A DNA stretch of 64,000 nucleotides from Paenarthrobacter aurescens (GTDB lineage Bacteria; Actinomycetota; Actinomycetes; Actinomycetales; Micrococcaceae): NCBI RefSeq assembly GCF_041549525.1, contig NZ_CP157456.1, positions 2,542,001-2,606,000 of the forward strand, in the 5' to 3' direction. Of the stretch, positions 16,915-23,993 are shown piece by piece (within the stretch, counting starts at the first letter, position 1; every line of letters starts with the position of its first letter). The notes beneath the pieces are model-generated. The model made no database searches and was not told the DNA's origin. It was given only the letters and a program-made list of their open reading frames with translations. A program made the translations under genes and the position numbers.

Positions 16915-17775
16915 CTACAGATTGACCTTCAGAGACAGTAGCATCCGCTGGACATTGGCGAATTCAGAACCGTGGACGGCATACTTCGCGGCCAGGTCCA
17001 ATGTATCGAAAGCCTTGGCCGGGGCAACCTTCTCATCTGCAGCAAAGGCATGGATCGCCGGGACGTCGCCAAAGGAGATATCTCCCTTCCCGGCAGGTCC
17101 CAGGACCCGGTTCCTCAGTTCACAGGACTGCCCGTCAACACCGGCCACCATGTTGGTAATGCCGTAGGAGCCAAAGAATTTGTAGCCCTGCACCACCCGG
17201 AACACCACGCGGGGGTCAATGGTGTCCGGGCCATCGGAGTGCGGGATGTCCAAAGGCACGCTGCTGATCACCACGTAGGGGCGTGCCTCGCCAGGCGGGC
17301 AGGAAGCAGGCGCGGCGGTTGGCAGACCTGTGTGAAGCGTGGCCAAGTAGCGCCCTTCGGCATCCTTGACCTCTACCTTCACAGCGTTGGGCAACGATCC
17401 CGCCTCCGGCGTCACCGACTGCGCTATCCACTCCTGCGGCAGTTCGAAGCTGACGGTTTTGGCGGAGTCCGTGTACGTCTTCCAGGACACCGCCGTTGCT
17501 GCCGGACTCGCTCCCGGGCTGGCCGAAACGGTGCTGCCGTCTGTTTCAGTGGGTGTTGCCGAAGGTGAGCCACCCGCGGCGCCAGATGCCGGCGTCGTAG
17601 CTTCCGGTGTTGCCGACCCCGATTCGGAGGTGTTGGGCCGGGAAATGTCAGTGGAAGTCACTTGCGGGCCCTTGTTTTCAGCAGTGCACGCTGCCGTCCC
17701 GGCGATGAAGGCCACAGCCAGTGAAATTGCGGCAAGTCGCTTGGCAGTACTGCGCAGGTTCAAGGTGCCGTTCAT
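16915..17775 (-). CDS. Secreted lipoprotein of unknown function
   Basis: The 286-residue product has a signal peptide and the lipobox IAGTAAC (Cys30). A Ser/Thr/Pro/Ala-rich linker runs to about residue 92, then a folded domain of about 190 residues follows (WKTYTDSAKTVSFELPQEWIAQ onward). The opening of that domain resembles surface proteins with a PsbP/Mog1-like or lipoprotein LpqN-like fold, but I cannot assign a family with confidence. Two cysteines (in ASCPPGE and GQSCELR) could form a disulfide. It is transcribed towards the transglutaminase gene and may share its transcript. Confidence 0.7.
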   Translation of the reverse strand: MNGTLNLRSTAKRLAAISLAVAFIAGTAACTAENKGPQVTSTDISRPNTSESGSATPEATTPASGAAGGSPSATPTETDGSTVSASPGASPAATAVSWKTYTDSAKTVSFELPQEWIAQSVTPEAGSLPNAVKVEVKDAEGRYLATLHTGLPTAAPASCPPGEARPYVVISSVPLDIPHSDGPDTIDPRVVFRVVQGYKFFGSYGITNMVAGVDGQSCELRNRVLGPAGKGDISFGDVPAIHAFAADEKVAPAKAFDTLDLAAKYAVHGSEFANVQRMLLSLKVNL

Positions 17776-17829
17776 GACCTCAGCCTATCGGCGGCACTGC
17801 TGCGACACGCACAGGGCTAGGCTGAGGGT

Positions 17830-18498
17830 ATGGCTCCCGATCAGCAGGACTATTTCGAGGACGATGTCCCCACCATGTCAGCGGTTGATATTGCCGACTG
17901 GCGCCTGCGGACGTTCGCCCTCTACGACAAAGTGCGTCAGCTCGCAGCTACCAACCCGTTCGACGCCCACGTGTTCTGGCGGCAGGAACGGGACCTGATG
18001 TTTGCTACGCATCCAGCCTCGGCGTTGACCCCCGGGTTGAAGGCCTCATTTTCCGGACTGAAAACGGCAGACTACGATCCTTCCTTCCGGAGGTACGCGG
18101 TCCTCTCTCCTGTTGGAGCCGGGCAGGAAATGAACGTCCAAACGGGCACTGACGGAGTGGTGCCCTTCACCAGAATCGGCACATTTGAGTTGCCCGGGCT
18201 GGGTTCATTGGCTGCATGGCGGCTTCGCAGCTACGGCGGCGGTATCTTTGTGCCTTTCCGGGACGCAACGGCCGGCAAGGACGGCGGAAGCTACGGGGCC
18301 GGCCGGTATCTGCTGGACACCGTCAAGGGCTCATTTCATGGAACCCGGGGGGCCGGCGCCGAACAGGAGTTTGTCCTGGACTTCAACTTCGCCTACAACC
18401 CCTCCTGCGCGTACAACGAAGCCTGGGCGTGCCCGCTGGCCGGGCCAGCCAACCGGCTGGAAGCAGCGGTGCCTGTAGGAGAGCTCTACCTGGGCTGA
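17830..18498 (+). CDS. DUF1684-family protein
   Basis: The 222-residue cytoplasmic protein matches the DUF1684 pattern. It begins with WRLRTFALYDKVRQ and FDAHVFWRQERDLMFATHPASAL, has a middle beta-rich part (RIGTFELPGLGSLAAWRLRSYGGGIFVPFRD) and ends with LDFNFAYNPSCAYNEAWACPLAGPANRL. The last segment, with NPxCAY and CPLAPxxN-type residues, is the strongest family mark. The biochemical role is unknown. It is divergent from the lipoprotein gene (54-base gap), and its end overlaps the convergent permease gene by 13 bases. Confidence 0.85.
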   Translation: MAPDQQDYFEDDVPTMSAVDIADWRLRTFALYDKVRQLAATNPFDAHVFWRQERDLMFATHPASALTPGLKASFSGLKTADYDPSFRRYAVLSPVGAGQEMNVQTGTDGVVPFTRIGTFELPGLGSLAAWRLRSYGGGIFVPFRDATAGKDGGSYGAGRYLLDTVKGSFHGTRGAGAEQEFVLDFNFAYNPSCAYNEAWACPLAGPANRLEAAVPVGELYLG

Positions 18499-19715
18499 CC
18501 CAACAGCCCGCCAGGGCCAAAAACGGCGAGCGCGGCTACTGCCGCCAGAATGGTCAGTGGTGCCACCACCAAGCCAAACACCGCGTATCCCTTCCATTTG
18601 ATCAACACGTTCATCCGCACCAAACGGTCATGCCATAGCAGGGTGGCCAGGGAAGCCCACGGTGTGATCAACGGCCCCGCGTTCACCCCGACCAGCAGCG
18701 CCGCCATGCGCTCGGGGCTTCCGGCCAGAGGCTCGGCCAGAAGGTAGGCAGGCAGGTTATTGACCACGTTGGATCCCAGGGCGCCGGTCATGGCCAGCCT
18801 CAGAAGTTCAACAAACCCGTGTCCCTCGCCGGCCACCTGCCCCAGCAGTCGGGAGGCACCGAGGTACTGGGTTGCCTCCACCACCAGGAAAAGTCCGCAG
18901 GTGAACAGCAGCAGCGACCACGGAATCAGGGTCACTTTGAGTACCTTGGGGCGGCGGATGGCGAAAATGACCGCCAGTATCGCTGCTGCTGCGGTGGCAG
19001 GAATCCAGATTGCAGCCCCGGAGATGAGTGCCGGCAGGAGTAACAGCAGGACGGCGGCACTGCCCGCCAGCAGGACTTTGTCATTGCCGGCGCTCAGCAC
19101 TTTGTCATTGCCGGCGCTCAGGGATGCCCTGTGGGCCGGTCGGGCGGAATCAAGGGCGTAACTCCTGCGAAGTTCGCGCCGAAACACCAGAGCGATCAAG
19201 GCCAGGGGAACCAGGACGGCGGCCAATGACGGCGCCCACATCAGTTGGGCAAACTGTGCGGGGCTGATGCCGCCCAGACTGTGTTGGGCAAGCAGGTTGG
19301 TCAGGTTGGAGATCGGAAGCAACAAACTGGCGGTGTTTGCCAGCCACACTGTGGTCAGGGCGAACGGCAGGACAGGAAGGCCCGCTTGGCGGGCAACCGT
19401 GACCACCACCGGGGTGAGGAGCACCGCGGTGGTATCCAGCGACAGAAAAACAGTGCTCACCGTGGCAAACAGGGCCAAAAGCAGCCACAACAGGACGCTG
19501 CGGCCCCGCCCCCAAGCCCGGATGTGGCGGGCAATCCATTGGAAAGTGCCGGCTTCACTGACGAGCTCAGTGACCACAGTCATGGCCACAACAAAGCCCA
19601 GGATGGGTGCCACCCGGTCCACGAGGACCGTCACTTCCTGCCATGGCAGGACACCCGTAGCCACGGAAATCCCACCAGCCACGAGCAGGACCAAGCCGAT
19701 GATCGCCAGACGCAT
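18486..19715 (-). CDS. SLC13/ArsB-type ion permease
   Basis: The 409-residue product is a polytopic inner-membrane transporter of the ion-transporter superfamily (arsenite ArsB / SLC13 group). About ten helices are visible. WIARHIRAWGRGRSVLLWLLLALFATVSTVFLSLDTTAVLLTPVV carries the conserved Asp-Thr-Thr-Ala-Val motif (LDTTAVLLTP), and the second half has ALGSNVVNNLPAYLLAEP and GVNAGPLITPWASLATLL, which are family marks. The substrate could be an anion, arsenite or a dicarboxylate. A 24-bp perfect tandem duplication encodes the repeat SAGNDKVL twice in the central cytoplasmic loop. I chose ATG 19715, where the first helix begins. Confidence 0.85.
   Translation of the reverse strand: MRLAIIGLVLLVAGGISVATGVLPWQEVTVLVDRVAPILGFVVAMTVVTELVSEAGTFQWIARHIRAWGRGRSVLLWLLLALFATVSTVFLSLDTTAVLLTPVVVTVARQAGLPVLPFALTTVWLANTASLLLPISNLTNLLAQHSLGGISPAQFAQLMWAPSLAAVLVPLALIALVFRRELRRSYALDSARPAHRASLSAGNDKVLSAGNDKVLLAGSAAVLLLLLPALISGAAIWIPATAAAAILAVIFAIRRPKVLKVTLIPWSLLLFTCGLFLVVEATQYLGASRLLGQVAGEGHGFVELLRLAMTGALGSNVVNNLPAYLLAEPLAGSPERMAALLVGVNAGPLITPWASLATLLWHDRLVRMNVLIKWKGYAVFGLVVAPLTILAAVAALAVFGPGGLLGQPR
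19075..19121. repeat. 24-bp tandem duplication inside the permease gene
   Basis: Two adjacent copies (19075-19098 and 19099-19121) are identical over 23 bases and keep the reading frame, adding eight residues (SAGNDKVL) to the central loop of the permease. This size and position suggest slippage and probable length variation between strains. Confidence 0.85.
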
Positions 19716-19847
19716 GGAACGGATTCTAAGCCCGGGTCCTGTGTTCTTCCTGCAGGGCAGATCATGGTGGCGGGGCGGGAAGAAGGCGTCACCGTCTTGT
19801 AAGCAATGGCGTCCCCAAAAACCCAGCGGGAAGCCTAGCCTTGGAAC

Positions 19848-20444
19848 ATGTTCACAGCGTGGAGAATGAACCGGTTGCGGCAGGTCATCCGGGCTCACAG
19901 AATCCTGGCACTTGCGGTAACGGTGTTGGTCCTTTCCGTAGGGATAGCCGGGGCTGCACTGTTCCAGCCGTGGCGCATTTTTACCAGCAGCAGCGTTTAT
20001 GAAGCATTGCCTGCCACACCAGGTTCAGCGAGCATTCCGGCCCCCGTGTCCACGTCACTTCCAACTCCACTCCCGGCACCAGCAGCTCCGGTGACTCCGG
20101 TGACTCCGGTGATTCTGAGCTCGGGCACTTTCGAATCCCAGGAACATGTGACCACGGGTACTGCCCGGCTGGTGCAACTGCCTGATGGTAGTTATCTGCT
20201 CCGCCTTGAGGACCTTGCCAGCAGCGACGGGCCGGACGTCAAAGTCTGGCTGAGCAGCCTGGAAGCCGGGGGCGACTGGTTCAAGTACCGGTCCGGAAGA
20301 TATGTGGACCTGGGGGCGGTCAAAGCCACGCACGGCAATCACAACTACCCCGTCCCTGCCGGCACGGACATCGCGGGGCTGACATCGGTGGTGTTGTGGT
20401 GCGACCGCTTCAGCGTGGCCTTCGGATCCGCACCTCTGACCTAA
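19848..20444 (+). CDS. DM13-domain membrane-anchored protein
   Basis: The 198-residue product has an N-terminal membrane anchor (RILALAVTVLVLSVGIAGAAL, split as residues 18-38) and a Pro/Thr/Ala linker that includes PVTPVTPVI. A C-terminal DM13 domain covers about residues 85-195 (SGTFESQEHVTTGTARLVQLPDGSYLLRLEDLASSDGPDVKVWLS is read here by its core DGPDVKVWLS, then GNHNYPVPAGTDIAGLTSVVLWCDRFSVAFGSA). DM13 domains are extracytoplasmic, carry one conserved Cys and have been proposed to take part in redox reactions. ATG 19848 lies seven bases after a TAGCCT -10-like hexamer and may be leaderless; ATG 19866 is the alternative. Confidence 0.85.
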   Translation: MFTAWRMNRLRQVIRAHRILALAVTVLVLSVGIAGAALFQPWRIFTSSSVYEALPATPGSASIPAPVSTSLPTPLPAPAAPVTPVTPVILSSGTFESQEHVTTGTARLVQLPDGSYLLRLEDLASSDGPDVKVWLSSLEAGGDWFKYRSGRYVDLGAVKATHGNHNYPVPAGTDIAGLTSVVLWCDRFSVAFGSAPLT

Positions 20445-20446
20445 GG

Positions 20447-20509
20447 CGTTGCGGGGCCCGCTTTGCGGGCCAACAACGCGCCTTAGGGCGTAAAGCGGGC
20501 CCCGCAACG
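20447..20509. repeat. 18-bp inverted repeat, REP-like intergenic element
   Basis: The arms 20447-20464 (CGTTGCGGGGCCCGCTTT) and 20492-20509 are perfect reverse complements around a 27-base centre. The centre holds additional G+C-rich repeats (GCGGGCC and ACGCGCC), and CTAAGGCG (20441-20448) can alternatively pair with CGCCTTAG (20479-20486). It lies between two plus-strand genes with no T tract. It may be a REP/MITE-like dispersed element or a G+C-rich terminator of the DM13 gene. Confidence 0.6.
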
Positions 20510-20544
20510 GAGGGGAACACGCCCCGAGGACGTAGGATGTCTTC

Positions 20545-21423
20545 ATGACTTCGCCCCTGCCCCGCCGCCTTGCCCGTGTCCGGCCCACCCGGACGGCTAC
20601 GGAGACCGGCCCGTCAATCGCCCGCCAGAGTCCTGACGAGCAATTCTTCGTGGCCAACGACTCCCCGGATTTCAACTCTGCGGAAGGAACCCGATGGACC
20701 GTGGTGGAGTCCCCTTTTCCGGCGTCGAGGGCCAATGGCAGCAGTCCCGCCAGGCAGGGCTGGGAGCCCGGGGCGCAGGTCAGCGAAGATGCCTTTACTT
20801 TCCTGGCCCCTTCAGTTCCTGTGAACGTGCTCGGCATGGCGCACAACACCGGGCAGCCCGGCCGCGACCTGCCACCACAAGCCTTCCACAAAGCAGCCTC
20901 CAGCGTGATTGGGCCCGGGGAAGCAATCCAACTGAGCTCCACCGTGGGCTACGTGGATCCGGAAGCTGAGCTGACGATCGTCGTCGGCCGGGCTGCACGC
21001 GGCTTGACCCTTGAAACGGCGAGGTCGGCAATACTGGGATACACCATCGGCAACGACGTCTCCGCCCGCGACCTCCAAAAGACTGACGAGCTCTGGATCA
21101 GCGCCAAAAGCCAGGACACCTTCACTCCTGCGGGCCCTTGGATGGTCACGGACCTCGATGTTGCGGATCTGGAAATCGGGATCGTCCACAACGGCACCGA
21201 ACTGAAAACGGCGAGTTCCGCAGACCTCGGTTGGAAAGTGGATGAAATCCTGGTGTACCTGAGCTCCTTCATGACCCTCCAACCCGGGGATCTCGTACTC
21301 ACAGGCTTCCCCGCAGAGTGCGCACGAATTCAGCCCGGGGACACCGTGGTGTGCCGTGTGGAAGGAATCGGTGAGCTGCGCAACCCCGTCACAGCCGCTT
21401 CCTGGGAACAGCAGCCCGCATAG
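20545..21423 (+). CDS. Fumarylacetoacetate hydrolase (FAH)-family protein
   Basis: The 292-residue product has the FAH fold in its last 210 residues. The metal-binding acidic cluster is present: Glu-x-Glu in YVDPEAELTIVVGR and Asp in GNDVSARDLQ, with the following DTFTPAGPWMVT and GDLVLTGFPAECARIQPGDTVVCRVEGIG. Members hydrolyse C-C bonds of acylpyruvates, decarboxylate oxaloacetate or isomerise hydroxymuconates; which reaction applies is unclear. The first 60 or so residues are Arg/Pro-rich and variable. The isolated position gives no pathway clue. Confidence 0.88.
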   Translation: MTSPLPRRLARVRPTRTATETGPSIARQSPDEQFFVANDSPDFNSAEGTRWTVVESPFPASRANGSSPARQGWEPGAQVSEDAFTFLAPSVPVNVLGMAHNTGQPGRDLPPQAFHKAASSVIGPGEAIQLSSTVGYVDPEAELTIVVGRAARGLTLETARSAILGYTIGNDVSARDLQKTDELWISAKSQDTFTPAGPWMVTDLDVADLEIGIVHNGTELKTASSADLGWKVDEILVYLSSFMTLQPGDLVLTGFPAECARIQPGDTVVCRVEGIGELRNPVTAASWEQQPA

Positions 21424-21441
21424 TGTGTCAGGCTTAATGCC

Positions 21442-21936
21442 ATGGAGATAGCTGCGGAGGCCACTGAGCTTCGCCCGTCTCCCTCACAAAAACCCCCGGG
21501 AAAACACCACAAGCGTCACCGCGGTGTCCTCAAATACCCGGTAGTGCGGCAATTGATCCGCTTCACGGGCGTTGGAATCGTCTGCACCGCGAGTTCGCTC
21601 TTGATTTACGCCTTGCTGCGTCCATGGATCGATCCCCAGCTCGCCAACGCCGTTGCCCTCATTGTGACGTCGTTGATGAACACGGCCCTGAACCGGAGGC
21701 TGACGTTCAAGATCACCGGCCGCAGGAAGCGCGCAAAGGACCACCTCAGCGGGGTGATTGTGATTGGCATCGCGCTGATTATCACCGGTGGGAGCTTGGG
21801 TGTGCTGCATCTTCTGAGGCCCGAAGCCACGGTCACCGAGGAGTTGTGGACCACCACGTTGTCCGGTTTTGCAGCCACTGCGGTCAGGTTTACCCTGCTG
21901 CGGCACTGGATCTTCCGGCGCGCACGGCACGTGTAG
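21442..21936 (+). CDS. GtrA-family membrane protein
   Basis: The 164-residue product has a basic cytoplasmic N-terminus (to about residue 36) followed by four predicted membrane helices. The GtrA marks are QLIRFTGVGIVCTASSLLIYALLR, NAVALIVTSLMNTALNRRLTF and ATAVRFTLLRHWIFRR. GtrA proteins are thought to help move polyprenyl-linked sugars, or act in other cell-surface polysaccharide steps. The gene begins 18 bases after the FAH-family gene and ends seven bases from the convergent cysteine desulfurase gene. Confidence 0.9.
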   Translation: MEIAAEATELRPSPSQKPPGKHHKRHRGVLKYPVVRQLIRFTGVGIVCTASSLLIYALLRPWIDPQLANAVALIVTSLMNTALNRRLTFKITGRRKRAKDHLSGVIVIGIALIITGGSLGVLHLLRPEATVTEELWTTTLSGFAATAVRFTLLRHWIFRRARHV

Positions 21937-21943
21937 CGTGTGG

Positions 21944-23113
21944 TTACTCCCGCTGTTGCGGGGCAGCCAAGTTCCGGACGCGTCCGACGGCGGTTTCCAC
22001 GGCAGCGGCTGCCTGCTCCAGTTCGGCGTCGGTGACAGCTGAGGTGAAGCTGAAACGCACCGCAGTCTGGGCCGTTTCAGGGGCAATGCCAAGCGCCACC
22101 AGAACAGGCGAGGGCGCGTCGGATCCCGCCGCACAGGCCGAGCCGCTGGAACACACCACGCCGAGCCGCTCCAGCTCAAGCAGCACAGACTCGCCGCTGG
22201 TGCCGGGGAAGCAGAAAGACGCCACAGAGGGCAGGCGCTGAACGCGGTGTCCGGTGAGCAGGGCATCAGGTACGGTGGCCAGTATCCGCTGGATGAACTG
22301 ATCCCTGAGCTCCGAAACGCGGGCTGCCTGATGGGCCTGCTCAGCGTCGGAGAGCCTGAGAGCTGTGGACAGCGCAACAGCCCCTGCCACGTTCTCTGTG
22401 CCGGAGCGCTTGGCCCTCTCCTGGCCCCCGCCATGAACCAGGGGCTCTACCCGCAAGCGGCCCTTGGTGAACAGGACACCTGATCCCTTCGGCGCTCCAA
22501 GTTTGTGCCCGGACATGCTCAAGGCATCCACTCCAAGAGCTTTGACGTCCAGGGGCAACCAGCCGGCCGCTTGCACTGCGTCGGTGTGGAACGGCACCCC
22601 GTGTTCCCGGGCGACCGCCGCCAAAGCTGCAATGGGCTGGACAGTTCCAACCTCATTGTTCGCATACATGATGCTCACCAGTGCGGTCCTGGGACCAAGC
22701 ACCGCCCGCAGGTCATCAACAGAAACCAGACCCTCCCCGTCTACCGAGAGTACGTCCACGGCGAAGTGATGCACCCGCTCCAGGTACCGGGCTGATTCTT
22801 CCACCGCAGGATGCTCGATCGCACTGATCACCACCCGGTTCAGGGAAGGATCAGCGGCCTGCCGGGCCAGCGCAATGCCCTTGATGGCGAGATTGTCCGC
22901 TTCAGTGCCTCCGGAAGTGAAGGTCACCTCACCGGCGCGGCAGTTCAGGACCTTGGCGACGCCGGAACGGGCCTCTGCGAGCGCTGCTGCTGCTGTTTCG
23001 CCCAGGCTGTGATGGCTGGAGGGGTTGCCGAACTCACCACTCAGGTATGGCCACATGGCCTCAAGGGCCTCACGGCGGACCGGAGTGGTGGCTGCGGCGT
23101 CCAGGAAGATCAT
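21944..23113 (-). CDS. nadS: Cysteine desulfurase of the NAD operon (NifS/NadS type)
   Basis: The 389-residue product is a PLP-dependent class V aminotransferase-fold enzyme that releases sulfur from cysteine. SMSGHKLGAPKGSG contains the PLP-binding Lys, VTFTSGGTEADNLAIKG binds the cofactor phosphate, and SGSACAAGSD holds the reactive Cys. It is the last gene of ndnR-nadA-nadB-nadC-nadS, starting seven bases after nadC. Established operons of this kind (for example in C. glutamicum) use NadS to build the [4Fe-4S] cluster of NadA. A general IscS role is less likely in this context. Confidence 0.92.
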   Translation of the reverse strand: MIFLDAAATTPVRREALEAMWPYLSGEFGNPSSHHSLGETAAAALAEARSGVAKVLNCRAGEVTFTSGGTEADNLAIKGIALARQAADPSLNRVVISAIEHPAVEESARYLERVHHFAVDVLSVDGEGLVSVDDLRAVLGPRTALVSIMYANNEVGTVQPIAALAAVAREHGVPFHTDAVQAAGWLPLDVKALGVDALSMSGHKLGAPKGSGVLFTKGRLRVEPLVHGGGQERAKRSGTENVAGAVALSTALRLSDAEQAHQAARVSELRDQFIQRILATVPDALLTGHRVQRLPSVASFCFPGTSGESVLLELERLGVVCSSGSACAAGSDAPSPVLVALGIAPETAQTAVRFSFTSAVTDAELEQAAAAVETAVGRVRNLAAPQQRE

Positions 23114-23120
23114 GGGATGG

Positions 23121-23993
23121 TCAGGCAGTCTCTAGAACAACGTCGAGCCCGAGATCGAGGGCGCTCACACTGTGGGTCAGGCCGCCTATGGAGATGACGT
23201 CCACTCCCGCCGAGGCAATCCCGGTAACAGTGTTGACGTTTACGTTGCCGCTGGCTTCCACCGTGGCACGCCCGTCCACCTGCTTGACCCCAGCGCGAAG
23301 TTCTTCAACGGAGAAGTTGTCCAGCATGATGGTGTCCACGCCTGCAGCGAGTACTGGTTCGATCTGCTCGGCACGGTCCACTTCAACTTCGAAGTGCGTC
23401 GTGTGGCCAAGCTGGGCTTTGGCGGCAATCAGCAGCTCGGTCAGCATGCTGGAGTCACCTCCGGTCATGACGGCCAGGTGGTTATCCTTGGCCAGCACGG
23501 CGTCGGAGAGGCTATAGCGGTGGTTCGCTCCCCCACCACAGCGAACCGCGTAGCGTTCCAGAACACGAAGGCCGGGCGTGGTTTTGCGGGTGTCGGTGAT
23601 CCGTGCACGCGTCCCTTCCACCAACCTGACAAACTCGGCCGTCTTGGTAGCAATGGCACTCATGCGCTGCACCAGGTTCAGGCCAACTCTTTCTGCCAGC
23701 AGGACCGAGCGGGCGTTGCCGCTGACGCGCGCGAGGTGGGTTCCGGCGTCGAATGTTTCACCGTCGGCGAGCAACAACTCAACCTCAGTGTCCGGGTCTA
23801 CGAGCTTCATGGCATCGCGGAAAACTGTACCGCCGCTGAAAACACCCGGGACGCGCGCATTCAGCACAGCAGTTGCCCGGGCGTCTGCGGGGATCAGCAG
23901 TTGCGAGGTGATGTCGCCGCTGGGTGCGTCCTCCGCGAATGCCCGTTCCAGGATGTCCCGGACGGGGGCTGCGGGGAGGGTCAGGTTAGTCAT
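23121..23993 (-). CDS. nadC: Nicotinate-nucleotide diphosphorylase (carboxylating)
   Basis: The 290-residue product is quinolinate phosphoribosyltransferase, which converts quinolinate and PRPP to nicotinate mononucleotide, CO2 and PPi. Conserved stretches are ALAEDAPSGDIT-like (AFAEDAPSGDITSQLL), RVGLNLVQRMSAIATKTAEFV, ITDTRKTTPGLRVLERYAVRCGGGANHR (core DTRKTTPGLR and GGGANHR), KDNHLAV and VEVDRAEQ. The C-terminal VEASGNVNVNTVTGIASAGVDVISIGGLTHS closes the PRPP site. It overlaps the end of nadB by 8 bases, showing translational coupling. The length is typical. Confidence 0.96.
   Translation of the reverse strand: MTNLTLPAAPVRDILERAFAEDAPSGDITSQLLIPADARATAVLNARVPGVFSGGTVFRDAMKLVDPDTEVELLLADGETFDAGTHLARVSGNARSVLLAERVGLNLVQRMSAIATKTAEFVRLVEGTRARITDTRKTTPGLRVLERYAVRCGGGANHRYSLSDAVLAKDNHLAVMTGGDSSMLTELLIAAKAQLGHTTHFEVEVDRAEQIEPVLAAGVDTIMLDNFSVEELRAGVKQVDGRATVEASGNVNVNTVTGIASAGVDVISIGGLTHSVSALDLGLDVVLETA

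Noticed and set aside
20055..20942. 295-residue minus-strand frame covering the REP-like repeat and parts of two genes
   Set aside because: It would overlap the DM13 and FAH-family genes on the other strand and has no motif; the inverted repeat would be coding, which is unlikely.
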